Assembly: GCA_026120185.1 (NCBI GenBank)
Contig: JANUWF010001937.1
Coordinates: 496,001-560,000 of the forward strand
Length of the DNA: 64,000 nucleotides
From: Voacanga thouarsii
Taxonomy: Eukaryota > Streptophyta > Magnoliopsida > Gentianales > Apocynaceae
Direction: 5' to 3'
The notes beneath the pieces were generated by a model. The model was given only the letters and a program-made list of their open reading frames with translations. It made no database searches and had not been told where the DNA came from. The position numbers and the translations under genes were made by a program. Positions 24,957-37,174 of this stretch are shown here, piece by piece (the stretch's first letter is position 1; each line of letters starts with the position of its first letter).

Positions 24957-24973
24957 ATCTCCCACTTGCACTC
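24957..24973 (-). other. Copia-3 polypurine tract
   Basis: On the minus strand GAGTGCAAGTGGGAGAT immediately precedes the LTR start TGTTGTG, the expected plus-strand primer site. Confidence 0.8.
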
Positions 24974-25039
24974 TAAGCCTAAGTAAGTCCGTAGGTACCC
25001 ACCGCTATGGTGTCTAAATATCTCTTGAAGACTCTCTCA

Positions 25040-26085
25040 GCCAAATGCTTGGTGAATGGATCTGCTAGATTGTTCTCGGAGGTAATCTATTCCACTACGA
25101 CTTTCCGTCTCTAGATGAAATCCCAGATCAGGTGGTACTTCCTCTCGATATGCTTCCCCTTCTTGTAGTTCCTGGATTCTTTTGATTGTGATACTACTCC
25201 AGTATTGTCACAATACATCACAATCATCCTGTCCATATGTGGCCTGACTCCAAGTTTTGAAAGGAACTTCCAGAGCCAGACTGCTTCCTTGGATGCCTCT
25301 GAAGCTACCACATACTCATCTTCCATGGTTGAGTCAGCAATGCAAGATTACTTGATACTCCTCCATGAAATAGCTCCTCCAGATAAGTTGAAGATATATC
25401 CACTAGTGAATTTTCTCTCATCCTTATCCGCCTGGAAGTCTGAGTCTGTGTATCCTATAGGAACCAAGTCATCAGCCCTGTTAACCAGTATATAATCTCT
25501 TGTTCCTTTGAGGTACTTGAGTATATACTTTACAACTTGCCAATGAACCTCCCTAGGGTTTGACTGATATTTGCTAACCCAGCCTATGGCAAAATAGATA
25601 TCTGGCCTAGTACATAGCATGGCGTACATGAGACTTTCCACAACCGAAGTGTAGGGAATCCTACTCATTCTGTCCTTTTCTTCTTAAGACTTAGGACAGT
25701 CCCTTGAAGAAAGTGATAACTCATGTTTGCAAGGAATTAGAGCTCCCTTGCATGAGTCCATGTTGTACCTGGCCAGCATCTTGTTAATGTATGCCGCTTA
25801 GGATAATCCTAACATTCGCTACTCCCTATTTCTAAGAAGTCTAATCCCGAGAATATAGTTGGCTTCTCCCAAGTCCTTCATATTGAATTGACTAGACAGT
25901 CAAACCTTTGTAGATGATAATGACCCTACATCATTTCCAATTAGTAGAATGTCATCCACATACAAGATAAGAAAAACCACATTAATGCCTTCAAGTTTCT
26001 TGTACACGCATGGTTCATCCTAATTTTGAACAAAACCATAAGACTTTATAGTCCGATCAAAACGAATGTTCCATGCTCTTAATGC
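25040..26085 (-). pseudogene. Copia-3 reverse transcriptase end and RNase H
   Basis: From right to left on the minus strand: the polymerase block 'LYVDDILLIGND' (near 25950), several stops, then RNase H at 25348-25668 ('RIPYTSVVESLMYAMLCTRP', 'YTDSDFQADKDERKFTSGY') and 25111-25326 ('EDEYVVASEASKEAVWLW', 'MYCDNTGVVSQSKESRN'). Stop codons at 26083-26085 and between the pieces inactivate it. Confidence 0.85.
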
Positions 26086-27492
26086 CTACTTAAGTCCAAA
26101 AATAGACTTCTTAAGCTTGCAAACCATATGCTCTTGGCATTTAGCAATAAAGCCTTCTGGTTGGGACATATAGATGTCTTCACTAAGATGGCCATTTAAA
26201 AATACTGTCTTGACATCCATTTTCCATATCACGTAGTCATAATGACACGCGATGGCAAGGAGGATACGGATGGACTTAAGTATGGCTACCGGGGAAAAGG
26301 TTTCCTCATAGTCGATTCCCTTTTTCTGAGTATACCATTTCGCCACAAGCCTAACTTTGAAAGTTTCCACCTTCTCATCTACTCTCCTCTTTCTCTTGTA
26401 TACCCACTTACACCCTATGGGTTTTATCCCTTCAGGTGAAGCTACAAGATTCCAAACCTGATTGAGATACATAGACTCAATCTCAGCTTTCATTGCTTCG
26501 TGCCACAAATTTGCATCGACATTAGCAATAGCCTCCTCGTATCTAGTGGGGTCTTGTTCCTGATGGTCGGAGACCAGCTCGAAAGCTTCTCTAGTCCATC
26601 TCTCTGGAACCCTAGACACTCTCCCACTACGACGAGGCTCCATTTGTACAGGCTCTTGAGGTTGTACCTCTTCTTGTTTCACAATCGGGTCAGAAGAAGT
26701 TGCTTCCGAAGATAACTTCTCCTCCAGTTTCAACCTAGTTGAACCTTTCGTGGAAGTACTTTGATCATCCTCTAAGTATCTAGCATTGGTACTAACTAGT
26801 ACTTTCTGCTCCTTAGGATGATAAAAGTAACCACCATTTGTCCCTTTTGGATACCCAACAAAATAGCATAATTCTGATCTTAGTTCCAACTTGTCTCCCT
26901 TGACTAGTACATAAGTTGGATAACTCCATATCCTGAGATGATTCAGACTTGGCTTACTCCCAATCCACATTTCATAAGGAGTCCTAAGTACTGACTTGGA
27001 AGGCACCGAATTCAGAATATATGCCGCTATTTCCAAGGCATATCCCCAAAAAGACACTGGAAGAGTAGCATGAGACATCATGCTTCGGACCATTTCCATC
27101 AATGTCCTGTTCCTTCTCTTAGCTACTCCATTCTGCTGAGGTGTTCCTAGCGCAGAGAGCCGGGATGCTATCCTATGATGTACCATGTAGTCCTTAAATT
27201 CACCAAGGAGGTACTTTTTACCACGATCCGATCGTAAGGTCTTGATCAATTTACCTGTCTGATGCTCCACTTCAGCCTTAAACTCTTTGAACTTGTCAAA
27301 AAAGTCAGACTTACGTCTCATCAGGTAAACGTAACCAAACCTTGTACAATCATCAGTGAAAGTGATGAAGTACTCAAAACCTCCTCTACCTGGTATAGAC
27401 AGGGGACCACATATATTAGTGTGAACAAGACTCAATACCTCCTTGGCTCTATTTACCTTAGGGGCAAATGACCTTTTAATCATTTTTCCCAT
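26086..27492 (-). pseudogene. Copia-3 integrase and N-terminal reverse transcriptase (468-codon open stretch)
   Basis: This is the longest open frame in the window. It starts inside the integrase: 'LSLVHTNICGPLSIPGRGGF' has asparagine where the first catalytic aspartate of copia integrases sits, 'LRSDRGKKYLLG' has the second, and 'QQNGVAKRRNRTLMEMV' has lysine in place of the catalytic glutamate. The conserved 'FWGYALEIAAYILNSVPSKS' and the GKGRR-type linker follow, then reverse transcriptase fingers ('CKWVYKRKRRVDEKVETFKV', 'SIRILLAIACHYDYVIWKMD'). It stops at the palm. Two of three integrase catalytic residues are lost, so it cannot integrate DNA despite the long frame. Confidence 0.88.
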
Positions 27493-27669
27493 CAGGTAAG
27501 ACTCACACTAAGGCCAATTTTTCAATCTCAATGAGTCCAAAGGCCCATCATGGATCAACCTCTGAATACTGGTTGAGTTAATATTCTCCAACCTTAGATG
27601 TCAAATATAAGAGTCATTGACATTAGTCTTTCTCTTCCTTGTTAAAGGTTCAGATCGAGCGTTATTTAA

Positions 27670-28605
27670 TTAATTGTTAATAGGGTTTAAGAAAAATAGA
27701 TTCCCATACATGTGCCCAGTACATAAAATTTCTCCATCTCTACTGATAGAAATACCAGAATGGAAAGATACAGAATATCCTTGATTTATTAGTTTTGCAA
27801 TCGAAATCAAATTCTGTCTAAATCCAGGTACATATAAAATATCTTTCAAAACCACTATTTTATTACAATCAAATACAAGATCCAACTCCCCCATTGCAAG
27901 GGCCCAAACTTGTGCTCCATTTCTCACACGTAGTCTATGTTTGCCCTTCTGGAGTCTTTTAATCTTTCTAAACCCCTGCAAGGAGTTACAGATGTGATCA
28001 GTGGCTCCTGAATCAACAATCCAAGTGGAAGTTGATCCAACCATTAATATGAACTCTAGATAGAAAACATTACCTGTGGGGTTTTTCTTGGCTTGAAGAT
28101 TTGGACACTCCTTTTTCCAGTGTCCCTTCAGTCCACACTTGAAGCACTTGCCCTTGGGTTTGTCTTTGAGCTGGGTCTTGGGCTGGACCGCTGCGTTCCA
28201 CTTCTTCTTCTTGAACTTTCTGGTCTTGGGCCCAATTCTAGAAGATGAAGCCTTAGCAATCATAGCCTTAGATTGTGGCTTTATAACCTTCTCCACCATT
28301 TGGAGCTCCTTCATCAACTCAGTCAAACCCATGTTCAACTTGTTCATGTTATAATTCAACTTGAACTGAGTAAAGGAACCCAGTAGAGATTCGAGAACCA
28401 TGTCCACTTGGCTCTCAGGGTCAATAACAACTCCTATGATTTCTACCTCCTCGAAAGCAGCAATCATCTTGAGCATATGCTCTCTGACTGATACTCCCTC
28501 AGCCATCTTAGTGTTAATGATGGTTCGAAGAGCCTCCTGCCTTGTGGGCCGACTCTTATCCGTGAACATCATGGCTAATGATTGAGTTATGTCATACGCA
28601 GTGAT
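27670..28605 (-). pseudogene. Copia-3 gag C-terminal part and protease
   Basis: An open stretch of about 312 codons on the minus strand. Gag (UBN2-type) reads 'ITAYDITQSLAMMFTDKSRP' onward. A complete CCHC zinc knuckle 'CFKCGLKGHWKKEC' follows a lysine-rich segment, then the protease 'WIVDSGATDHICNS' with the DSGAT active site. The apparent ATG at its right end lies in the CATGT target duplication. It is not a true start: the gag frame continues into 33002-33223 across the solo LTR. Confidence 0.88.
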
Positions 28606-30214
28606 CATGTTGTAACACCCTGCTACCTAGGCCCGCCAGGGCCAGGGATGTCGCCCCGTCTAAAGGATAAGGGGTCTTTATAACTAGGACACACAAATAT
28701 AATAGCGGAAATAAAATGATACTTCAACTTAAAATTTATTACAACCCAAAAAAAATAATAATAAATCCAAGAATACTCAAAACAAATCCATAATAAAAAT
28801 TCATCCGCTCTCAGCTCTCCCAACATTACACAAAATAAATCCTCAGAAAATTCTTCCAAAGTAGACAATATATAGCTACTCATGCCCACAGCAGGATGGA
28901 CTTGAAATCATGATAAAATGGTGGTGAGACAGAAATCTCAGTAAGTCCGTGTGTACTTCGGGTGTTTAGTGAAAACAGTTCGTGGATGCAAAGTGTGAAA
29001 CCTTTATAAGAGAAATACAGGCAAGCAATAACATTAATTAAAAACAAGAGTGGCATTTTGGCTTTTCCAGCCATACATAAGTAATAAAATCAACCACTCG
29101 AAAGAAAGGGATATGGGTTACCACACGTTGGGCCCCATAACCGGTCAGAATGCCAACGCTTTGTGTAGACTGACAAAAGTAGGTGATCGGCCTACTAGGC
29201 AAGATACTCCTCCTTCTCTATACCCAAACAACAACCGGGTGTCCATTCCGGCAAACCACAGTCACTTGACTGAAAACAAACTGCTAGCTCGGACCGGCAC
29301 GACTCACTGGACTGACATCTTATCCGGGAAGGACTCACCCCTCAGAGGTGGCCACCTACTGAGAGACTTACCCTAACCCTTCAAAGACTAGTCCTAGTAG
29401 TCCACCCTTATTGAGTACTCAACGACGTTTCCGACTTGGGATAAAATGAACAAAACACTATTCCACATGAAAATGGCAATTTATTAGTATTCCAAAGTCT
29501 TTAACAAAATCAGTTTTAGAAAGAGTTTGAGTTTGAGTAAATCTGCTCATTGGCTTTTAAATAATTCAAATGTTTGAAATAAGAAATGATTTAACCCTCA
29601 ATTGCCTTTACATAAATGAGTGTCCAAGCACTCTACACTTGGCTTGCCATAATAAACATTTTGCATCGAACAGGTTTTATGCAGGAGCTTACCTGATTCT
29701 TGCTCACAATAACAAGGTCTCCAACGGCAAACCTAACCCCACATGGGCAAATACAAATCACAATCAATTTCAAGCCACAAACTACTTCCTTAATTTTAAA
29801 TCGACTCAACTTAGTACTACCATGATCCTAATATCCCAAGCTTTAAGGTTAAACAATAAGTAAATAGGTTTAAGAGTTGAGCCTAGCACAATTATTTAAA
29901 ATAATTAATGGTTTGGGAAATAAATTTAATAAGTTGAAAGCTTAAATCTTGTTAGGGAAAATTTAGAGTTTATTTGATCAAGAGTTCTAGGTAGTATTAA
30001 ATAAAATATTGATTTATTAATAATTTAGTTGTTAGAAAATAATTGGTAGCTAAAATTAGTTGAAAATAAATTTAATGAGTCTCACTTGAACAATGTTAAA
30101 TAAATTCTTAAGGAGTTTTGATTAGAAGATAATAGCTATATTTTTAGTAATATATATTCTACTAATTGTAATTATTTTCATAAAGGCTTTAATTGATCTC
30201 ATTATATTAAGTAA

Positions 30215-30221
30215 TATATAC

Positions 30222-30252
<31 letters not shown>
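30215..30252. repeat. (TA)n-rich microsatellite in the solo LTR
   Basis: Imperfect TA repeats, 'catatatatatatatatata' and flanks. Confidence 0.85.
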
Positions 30253-30253
<1 letters not shown>

Positions 30254-30748
30254 TATTTTTCTAGCAAAAATCATTATTTGTTTGACTAAAATATCCTTTA
30301 TATATATGACAATCCAAATCTACCCTTCCTAGGGTTTTTTTTTTCGAAAATACTAAGAGAAATTATTTTATTGAATATTTTATTCATGAAATAAAAATTT
30401 GTTTGGGGACAACTAGATCATGATCAAATTCCTATGGCTAACCACAATCAATACATACACAATCCTTTAATTCATCAAATCATCCAAACCATGCATACAA
30501 GCATAGATCTCAATTTATCAACACATGATCTAACCCCTACTAGCATAAATATGATCATGGCTTCAATATTAATCCATCATGAATATAAACCCTATTCACC
30601 AAAGGTGACATAATCTCTAGCATACTTCATCACATATACTACTTATGACAAGCATCAACCTCAAATCATCATATAATCATCCGAGACAATCCTTCCATGC
30701 ATAAATCTCATCTCCTTTACAATCATACATATATTCATACTTCAATCT

Positions 30749-30753
<5 letters not shown>

Positions 30754-30792
<39 letters not shown>
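30754..30792. repeat. (TA)n microsatellite in the solo LTR
   Basis: About 19 uninterrupted TA units. Confidence 0.9.
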
Positions 30793-30793
<1 letters not shown>

Positions 30794-31010
30794 TCAAATC
30801 CTATCACCATCCACCTATTATCATTATCACCCTAGAGACATGCTTCTAGAGTTTACAAGAAGGATTGATGGTACTTACCTGGTTGATGAATGCCTTGAAG
30901 GAGTTTAGAGTAGATCTCAACTCCTAGGTGTCTAACTTTGTCCAAAGGAGATGGCGAGAGCATGATTATGGAGAAGAAGTCATCCGGCCAAGGGAGAGGA
31001 GTTTCGGCCG

Positions 31011-31056
31011 TGAGAGAGAGAGAGAGAGAGAAGAAGAAGAAGAAGAAGAAGAAGAG
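31011..31056. repeat. (GA)n(AAG)n microsatellite in the solo LTR
   Basis: Nine or ten GA units run directly into eight AAG units. It creates artificial poly-Phe/Ser-Leu open frames on the minus strand. Confidence 0.9.
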
Positions 31057-32683
31057 ATCATTAGTATGTTTATTCACATAGGTTCTCACTAGAGATCATG
31101 TTTGGAGAAGATGAAGTTGATAGAGTAAATTTACCTTGAAGATGTTCTTGTCCATCACAGAAATTTCTACTTTTGATCCAAAGTAGCAAGATGATTTGAG
31201 GAATTTGATGTTAATAACGGTGTTGATAGACCCACATCAGTGAGTAGGTCAAATCTGGAAGTTTTTGAGAGGATTTGAGATGGTTTTAAGGGGTATTAAG
31301 TGTAGGGAAGAGGTAGGTGTTCTTGGTGTAGTGTGTGTGTTCTTGGAGATTGAGAGATTTCGAGAGGTGGTTCTTGTGCAGCTGCCGAATTTTTGTGAGG
31401 GATAGGGCTGGCCGAATTTCTGTAGGGTTTAGGGAGTTGTTTCTCTGATTTGGAAGAGAAAATGAATGGTTAGTTGTCACAATCCTTGGAGAATATTTTT
31501 AGGAAGTGAATTTGGAAACTAAATATTCTAAGATATCTTGATAATTTGGAGAGCTTTGAAGGTCTCCTATGGCCGACTGGTTGAGCATCTTTTCTGAGGA
31601 ATTAAAGCTGATTCAAGGTGGCTTATGGTGGCTGAAACTAAGGTGCACAATGATGAAGAAGATGTCTGGTCATTTGAGTAAGATATTATGGAAGGTTGCT
31701 AAACAAGGATGGCTGGAACTTTGGAAACCAATCAAGCTAAATTGCAGGGATTTGTTGGAGAGATTTTCGGACAGCCATTGCTGAATTTCGTGTAGAAGCT
31801 TGAGGGAAACAATGGAGCTCTATTAATGGAGGTTTAAGGAAGTTTTTGACCGATTAAGGTTGGTGTTTCGGCTAAAAGAAAAATAGGAAACAAAGCTGGA
31901 AATTTGGACTGCCCAGCATTTCGCTGAACAGGAATTTTTCTGGGCAGATTTTCGGCTACCACTTCCATCCAATTTGCAGCGAGTTTTGAAGGGAATTTCA
32001 GGGGTATTCAAGGCTGGTTTCTAGCCTTTTTCATGAAGGAAAAACATGGCTAAGGTACTGAACAAGATCTAGAAGAAAACAGCTTGGTTTTGGACTCTCA
32101 AAACTGTTTTTCGTACAGGAATTTTTTCCTGTTTTGCTCCAGCTTTGAGCAGTCCGAAATTGGTTAAGAATTTTCAGGTTTCAAACTAATCCTAAAGATC
32201 ATTTTTCTGGCAGCATTTGGGAGGGAATGTTAGCTAAAAATTTCGACATTTTGAAGGTACAACAAGCTAGAAAATTTCAGCTCATGCCATGAAGGAAGAT
32301 GAACTAGTCTAGAGTGAAATTTCAGCAAGCTTACTAGAGGGATTTTTCCCCTTGGAATTTCCCACCATTCTTCCACATTTTTCAAACCATGAGAAGCCTT
32401 TTACTAGGTCATTTTGATCCCACAAGATCACAGCATTTTACTGAAATTTCTGAAAAGAAAATGGATAGAACATCTTGATCAAACTAAGAAGTTGAAACCT
32501 AAGGAAAACCAAAGATCAAGGGAACAAGAATTCCCTTTGGGAAATTCGAGTAGGGCAAAAGAGTGGAGTGAGAATACTCCTAGCATGTCTCTCTTAGGAC
32601 ATCATCCCTACCTTACTCTAAGCTCCTAAGACCGAAATTTCCTCCACTAAGCAAAAATAAAATTTAATCTAGCTAAAGCTTCT

Positions 32684-32760
32684 ATGATGGAATTTGAACC
32701 CAAGACCTCAAGAATTAATTCCAAAGCTCTAACCACTACACCACAACAACTCTTGTTGAT
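32684..32760 (-). other. tRNA-like segment (possible SINE or tRNA relic) in the solo LTR
   Basis: On the minus strand 'TGGTGTAGTGGTTAGAGC' looks like a pol III A box. About 30 bases later 'GGGTTCAAATTCC' looks like a B box (GGTTCRANNCC). The spacing fits a tRNA. I could not fold a full cloverleaf with discriminator and anticodon stem by eye, so this is a tRNA-derived relic, not a called tRNA gene. A similar B-box-like motif lies at the matching place in the other LTR (14184-14205). Confidence 0.45.
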
Positions 32761-33001
32761 ATTTTCACTAGAAATTATTTTCTATTCAATCCACAGGCTA
32801 TCTCACTATTTTCACCTCGGGCAAAAATTACCATCTTGCCCCTCTCACACAATACTCACCAACAAGACTTCAAGACAATAAAACCCGAATCCAAAACACA
32901 TAAAAAATCATATGAAAATATATTTAACTATGAAATAAAATATGATATGCATCTCAACCCCCTTTCTCTAAGGTTGGTTTTGACCGGGGTTTCACACATG
33001 T

Positions 33002-33223
33002 GCTCATGTTTGGATTGGAGCACATTAGACATATAGGCCAACATGTAACAACGAGCTATCTCGTCGGCCTTCTTCCATGCCTTCTCAACCTCACACTCCT
33101 TGGCGATGGAACCCTCCCCAATAATAGGGTAGGTTTTGTAAAGGATATACTTATACTCTTCCGCTATGAGTATTATGTCCATGTTGCGTTTTCAGTACAC
33201 ATAGTTTGGTCTCGTTAGCTTAT
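33002..33223 (-). pseudogene. Copia-3 gag N-terminal part
   Basis: On the minus strand this part reads towards 'CYMLAYMSNVLQSKHEHM', the start of the copia gag domain, directly upstream of the CATGT insertion point. An in-frame TGA at 33192-33194 (minus) replaces a codon in 'NYVY-stop-KRN', so gag translation would already stop here. The true start is not identifiable. Confidence 0.75.
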
Positions 33224-34932
33224 TCTCTCAGAGAATAACGGCCAATAGACTAAAAGAACCTCCCACCATTTCTAAAAAATCAAAAAATAAAAGAAAAAAG
33301 ATTCAATTTGTGAAAATAAAACAAATATGTGCACTTTATCCTTATTATCAAAACTGATAATAATCAATTTGGTTCTTAGGAAAACTGACATAGCTTCTTG
33401 GGAAGATTAACAGTTTCCTAAACTAAGTGTGTTAACCACCACAAATTAATTTCCCTTCTTGATAATGATCTAGAAGATAACTCCATCGAGGGGATGGCCG
33501 TTTCCTCTCATTTCCTATGGACATACCTCGCACTATGACTTCCAATGAGGGGCTGGTAGATTATAGTACGTGCCCCGAGTTATTAATTACATTTCTCCAT
33601 TAGATCTAGATCCTTGTGGTATCTCCATCCTATACAGGTTCACTCCCAGGGTGACGCGAGGGGACCCACGATCTCTAATGAGGATCATGATGGAAGCCAT
33701 AGGCCCGTTGGAACCCCTCTCCCACTTAGTCTTTTAAAATAAGGATTTTTTGAAAAATATCCTTTTGAAAATTTCCATTAAGTTTTCCCTTAACTCAAAA
33801 ATAAAATGTCTAAGTCCATAAAAATCTCTATGTCAAGGTTTATATCCTTTGAGAATTTTTCCTATGGACTAATTTTATTTAAGTTAAAAACTTAATGATT
33901 TAAAAAACTTTCCAATTAAAACTTTCTAGAAACTTTGGTCTCAAGTTTATTTGACAAAATAATTTTTCTTGTGCCAAACTAAAACAAAATGGTTTTCTAT
34001 TTTAAGCTTACAAAAATATCTAAATCCAATATATTTTCTATGTCAAGGATTAAATTCTTTGAGAAAATATATGAGGACTAATTTTTGTTCAAGCTAAAAT
34101 AACCATTTAATTTGTAGAAAAATGTTTTCCTTGTCAAAAACATTCCCAAAGACTTTGGTCTTTGAGAAAACATGCACATAGGTACCAAAAATTAATAGCA
34201 TGCTAAAAAGCAGTAAACGTTTTCATACTCATCTATTTTTAAACCTAAGTGCCCAGATAATATAATTAAAAATATTAAATAGTTAATTAATTAATGGTCT
34301 TGTTTAATCCTAAAATCCCTTACTAATATTTTTCATTCAAAAATATTCCTTGAATATTAACTATTGCAAAATATTAACTTCGCTTGGTATGGACCCCAAA
34401 ACCAAAAGAAAATTGCAAGAAAAATTACAAGGAAAATTTTAAAAAAAAAAAATTCCTTGGTCCACTGCACTGGATCAGCCACCCATCTGAACTGTGGTCC
34501 ACTGCACCCGCCGCACAGAACCAGGACACACGAGAAAATAGTGCAGACCGGCCTTCCAGACCCTAGCCGGTGTCGGTTGGGGCAGTCTAGCCTGTGCCGG
34601 TTTGGTTCTGGACGGCTCCTTCCTGCAGTTTTTTTTTTCTTGCGAATTTTTCCTGTTTTTCTGCACGGTTTTTAGTGCCATTGGCTCTCCAATTTCAATC
34701 TTAATACGATGAAATCAACCAAAACCAACAATCACCTATACCCATAAACATTGAACTTACACAATTTACTAAAAAAAATAGTAAATCACATATTCCTATA
34801 CCTCTACCCGCGAGGTTTAATAGAGAATTTATCCATACCACAAACAGCGAAAGATTACAATTTTAATCATACATATGTGTCCAGTTTTATTCATCTAGAT
34901 GCATGCTCCCTATATTTTCACAAAAGCTTCAT
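33224..34932 (-). other. Copia-3 leader between primer-binding site and gag
   Basis: 1.7 kb without a recognisable protein. The right third has a GC-rich patch (about 34455-34680) with short open frames on both strands of proline/arginine-rich composition that I do not believe. AT-rich DNA fills the rest. Confidence 0.5.
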
Positions 34933-34944
34933 GCTATGATACCA
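34933..34944 (-). other. Copia-3 primer-binding site
   Basis: Minus strand TGGTATCATAGC, two bases after the LTR end. It matches the usual plant copia site TGGTATCAGAGC, complementary to the 3' end of initiator methionine tRNA, with one change. Confidence 0.8.
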
Positions 34945-34946
34945 AT

Positions 34947-36754
34947 TGAAGGCACGAAAAACGGGAAAACATAGGGCACGCAGCAGAAGCGAATATAAAA
35001 AAATTGGAAAAACACAACAGGGGGTTCTAGGATAGGGTCGGCGCCGGCTCCGACTGCCCTGGCCGGCGCCGGTTGCGCCCTATCCAATTGCCGAGGTTTT
35101 AAAATTTTTACCTCTCCTTCTGGTTCTCAAAGGTGGCTAGACCGGAACGTGCGCAACAGAGGTTGGTGTGCTGGTGCGATTCCTGCAAGCCTCCTACTCC
35201 TCCTTTACATGTATGTGAACGTCGAACTCTCGGTCTTCCAGTATATGGCCTGCCTAACTACCGTTTGGTGAATAACTAACAGGCTAGGGAATTTTTCTGG
35301 AGAGAGAGAAAGAGAGAGAGACGCTTAGCCTTTCACAGAGAAGAAGCCGTCTCTTAGAGTGTGTGTTCTGTAACAATGATGTTATTTCCAATCCTCCCAT
35401 TTAATCTAAATAAAACCCTAGGTTAAATTGGATTGGGCCATTGGACTCTTAATTTAACCTTTTGGGCTTAATTAATTATTCTAATTAGAACCAATCTAAT
35501 GGCCCAATTAATAATTAATTTTTCAGCCCAAATAAACTAATCTAATTAATAAGCCTATATTAGTTTAGTCCCAGGTTAATCTTTAATTATTCAAACTGGG
35601 TCAAAACCCTGAATAATTAATTAACCCACTAAACTAATTTAATTAATTCTTTCTCTCCATGGACCTTTATTTTATTCTAACCCAATAATTAAATCAAACT
35701 ACTTAAATAAAATAAATTCTATTTAATTTAAGATCAATTCCTTAACCCGTATTTAATTAGGACTCACGGTCTATATTGGAGACTAAAAGACACACCGCCT
35801 TGGCTACTAAAATGACCAAAATACCCTTGCTATATAAATAGCTGTATTTTGCATTTTAAATATTTCCTGATATCACCATAAGAAAATATTAATCCCAATG
35901 ATAGTAATGCGTTAGCAAAGTCTCCGACCTACAGGTGTAATGACTAAAATACCCCTCTATACATCACCGTACATTTAGAGAGGAAGAAGTGTACTAACAC
36001 CTCTCTAAATAACATCTACCATCCTTAGGCCCTAGTCCAATGATCCACGACTTCCTAGATTGTTTTTGCTTTTCAAGGGAGCTATCCTAAAGCAAACATC
36101 CAAGTCATGTTTCCCAGGGCCCTGGATATTTAGATCATTCAGATAATTACAAGAGGCGATATAGTACAGAAACTATCTTGTATAAATTTGTCTTAACTAA
36201 CTAGTTACACATACCCAACATGCAAGTATATTGGCTCTACGATAGAACCTCAACTATAGCATATCAAAGTATATGCTTCTAGCTTCGTTAGACCACCAAC
36301 TCATACTCAAGTCGTAGAATACTAGTCCACGCTGTAGCGGTAGTAATCTAGGTTTCTACCATATAGTACTTTTAGAAACCACTACTACAGGTCCTATTCT
36401 ATGTATTCGAAATACGCTTATGTCATAAAGTGAGTGGACTACTCACTGGCTAAATATAAGCCATTCCCCATTTAGAATTCATAACATAATAACCTAGACA
36501 TAATGAGATTCGCATTCTCATCAATCGATTAAGAACAAAAGTTTATGTGTTAAGTAACCCGTGATCCATACCTTACTGTGAAAGACCTCCATTCACATAG
36601 ATCACTTACTTAAACACAATGAGTCTTTTCCAAATGTAATTATGCACAAATAAAATTGTAAATTCATAAATAATTTCTGAAAATAAATTCTTTTATTAAA
36701 ATATTCGATTTTTTTATATCAGAAACCTAGTCTAAGAGGACATACATCCCAACA
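34947..36754 (-). repeat. Copia-3 5' LTR (right copy)
   Basis: 1808 bp, direct repeat of 23164-24956. Plus-strand ends TGAAGGCACG and CATCCCAACA. Followed by the GCTAT duplication at 36755-36759. Confidence 0.93.
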
Positions 36755-37174
36755 GCTATTTCATGGAGGAGTGTTAAGCAATCTTGCATTGAGGATTCTA
36801 CTATGGAAATTGAGTATGTGGTAGCTTTATGAGCTTCTAAAGAAGCGGTTTTGGCGCCGAAAGTTCCTCACAGAACTTGGAGTTGTGCCATACATGGACA
36901 GGCCCATAACAATATATTGTGACAATTCTAGAGCTGTGTCACAATGTAAGAAGCCAATAAACCATAGAAATGGTAAGCACATTAAAAGAAAGTATCACTT
37001 AATCCGGGTGTTCATCCAAAAGTAGGAGATAGTGGCTGATCAAATTTCCTCAGCAAACAATCTGGCAGACCCATTTACCAAACCTTTGATGGAGAAGATG
37101 TTCAAAAGACACTTGGATGTCATAAAGGTAGGTGCATACGGACTATCATAGTCCATTTAGTGCAAATGGGAGAT
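36755..37174 (+). pseudogene. Copia-2 RNase H, right part, and polypurine tract
   Basis: Translation pieces 'EIEYVVAL', 'KPINHRNGKHIKRKYHLI' and 'NNLADPFTKPLMEKMFKRHL' are the C-terminal part of copia RNase H continuing from 23163. 'tgcaaatgggagat' (37161-37174) is the purine tract before the LTR. Broken by at least one shift and a stop. Confidence 0.8.

Larger units (their letters stand above)
28611..32996 (+). mobile_element. Solo LTR (4.4 kb) inserted in copia-3 gag
   Basis: Starts TGTAACACCC and ends GGGGTTTCACA (TG/CA ends), flanked by the exact 5-bp duplication CATGT at 28606-28610 and 32997-33001. The gag frame is restored when the insert and one duplication are removed. There is no gag/pol coding inside, so it is a solo LTR left by LTR-LTR recombination. 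It shares ordered blocks with 11336-14508. The size and the TGTAACACC start suggest a Ty3/gypsy lineage with very long LTRs; the lineage is not proven. It carries several microsatellites and a tRNA-like segment near its right end. Confidence 0.9.
23164..36754 (-). mobile_element. Copia-3 (LTR-bounded, defective Ty1/copia, - strand)
   Basis: Two direct repeats of about 1.8 kb (23164-24956 and 34947-36754) bound a minus-strand copia interior. On the minus strand both LTRs start TGTTG and end TTCA. The 5-bp duplication GCTAT flanks the whole unit. A primer-binding site and a purine tract (GAGTGCAAGTGGGAGAT, minus) sit at the correct places. The interior contains gag, protease, integrase, reverse transcriptase and RNase H, split by a solo LTR at 28611-32996. 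The LTRs differ at many positions (including an approximately 20-bp GC-rich insertion in one), so the insertion is not recent. Without the solo LTR the element is about 9.2 kb. Confidence 0.93.

Noticed and set aside
30853..31089. Minus-strand frame with poly-Phe
   Set aside because: Created by the (GA)n(AAG)n tract inside a solo LTR.
32684..32760. Functional tRNA gene
   Set aside because: Only A- and B-box-like motifs are visible; I could not build a full cloverleaf with acceptor stem by eye.
28611..32996. Captured host gene inside the 4.4-kb solo LTR
   Set aside because: The long non-LTR-looking stretch (31090-32640) has no exon-like frames, and ordered similarity with the LTR at 11336 accounts for both its ends.
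34364..34681. GC-rich overlapping frames near the copia-3 leader
   Set aside because: Both strands are open because of base composition; no conserved motif.
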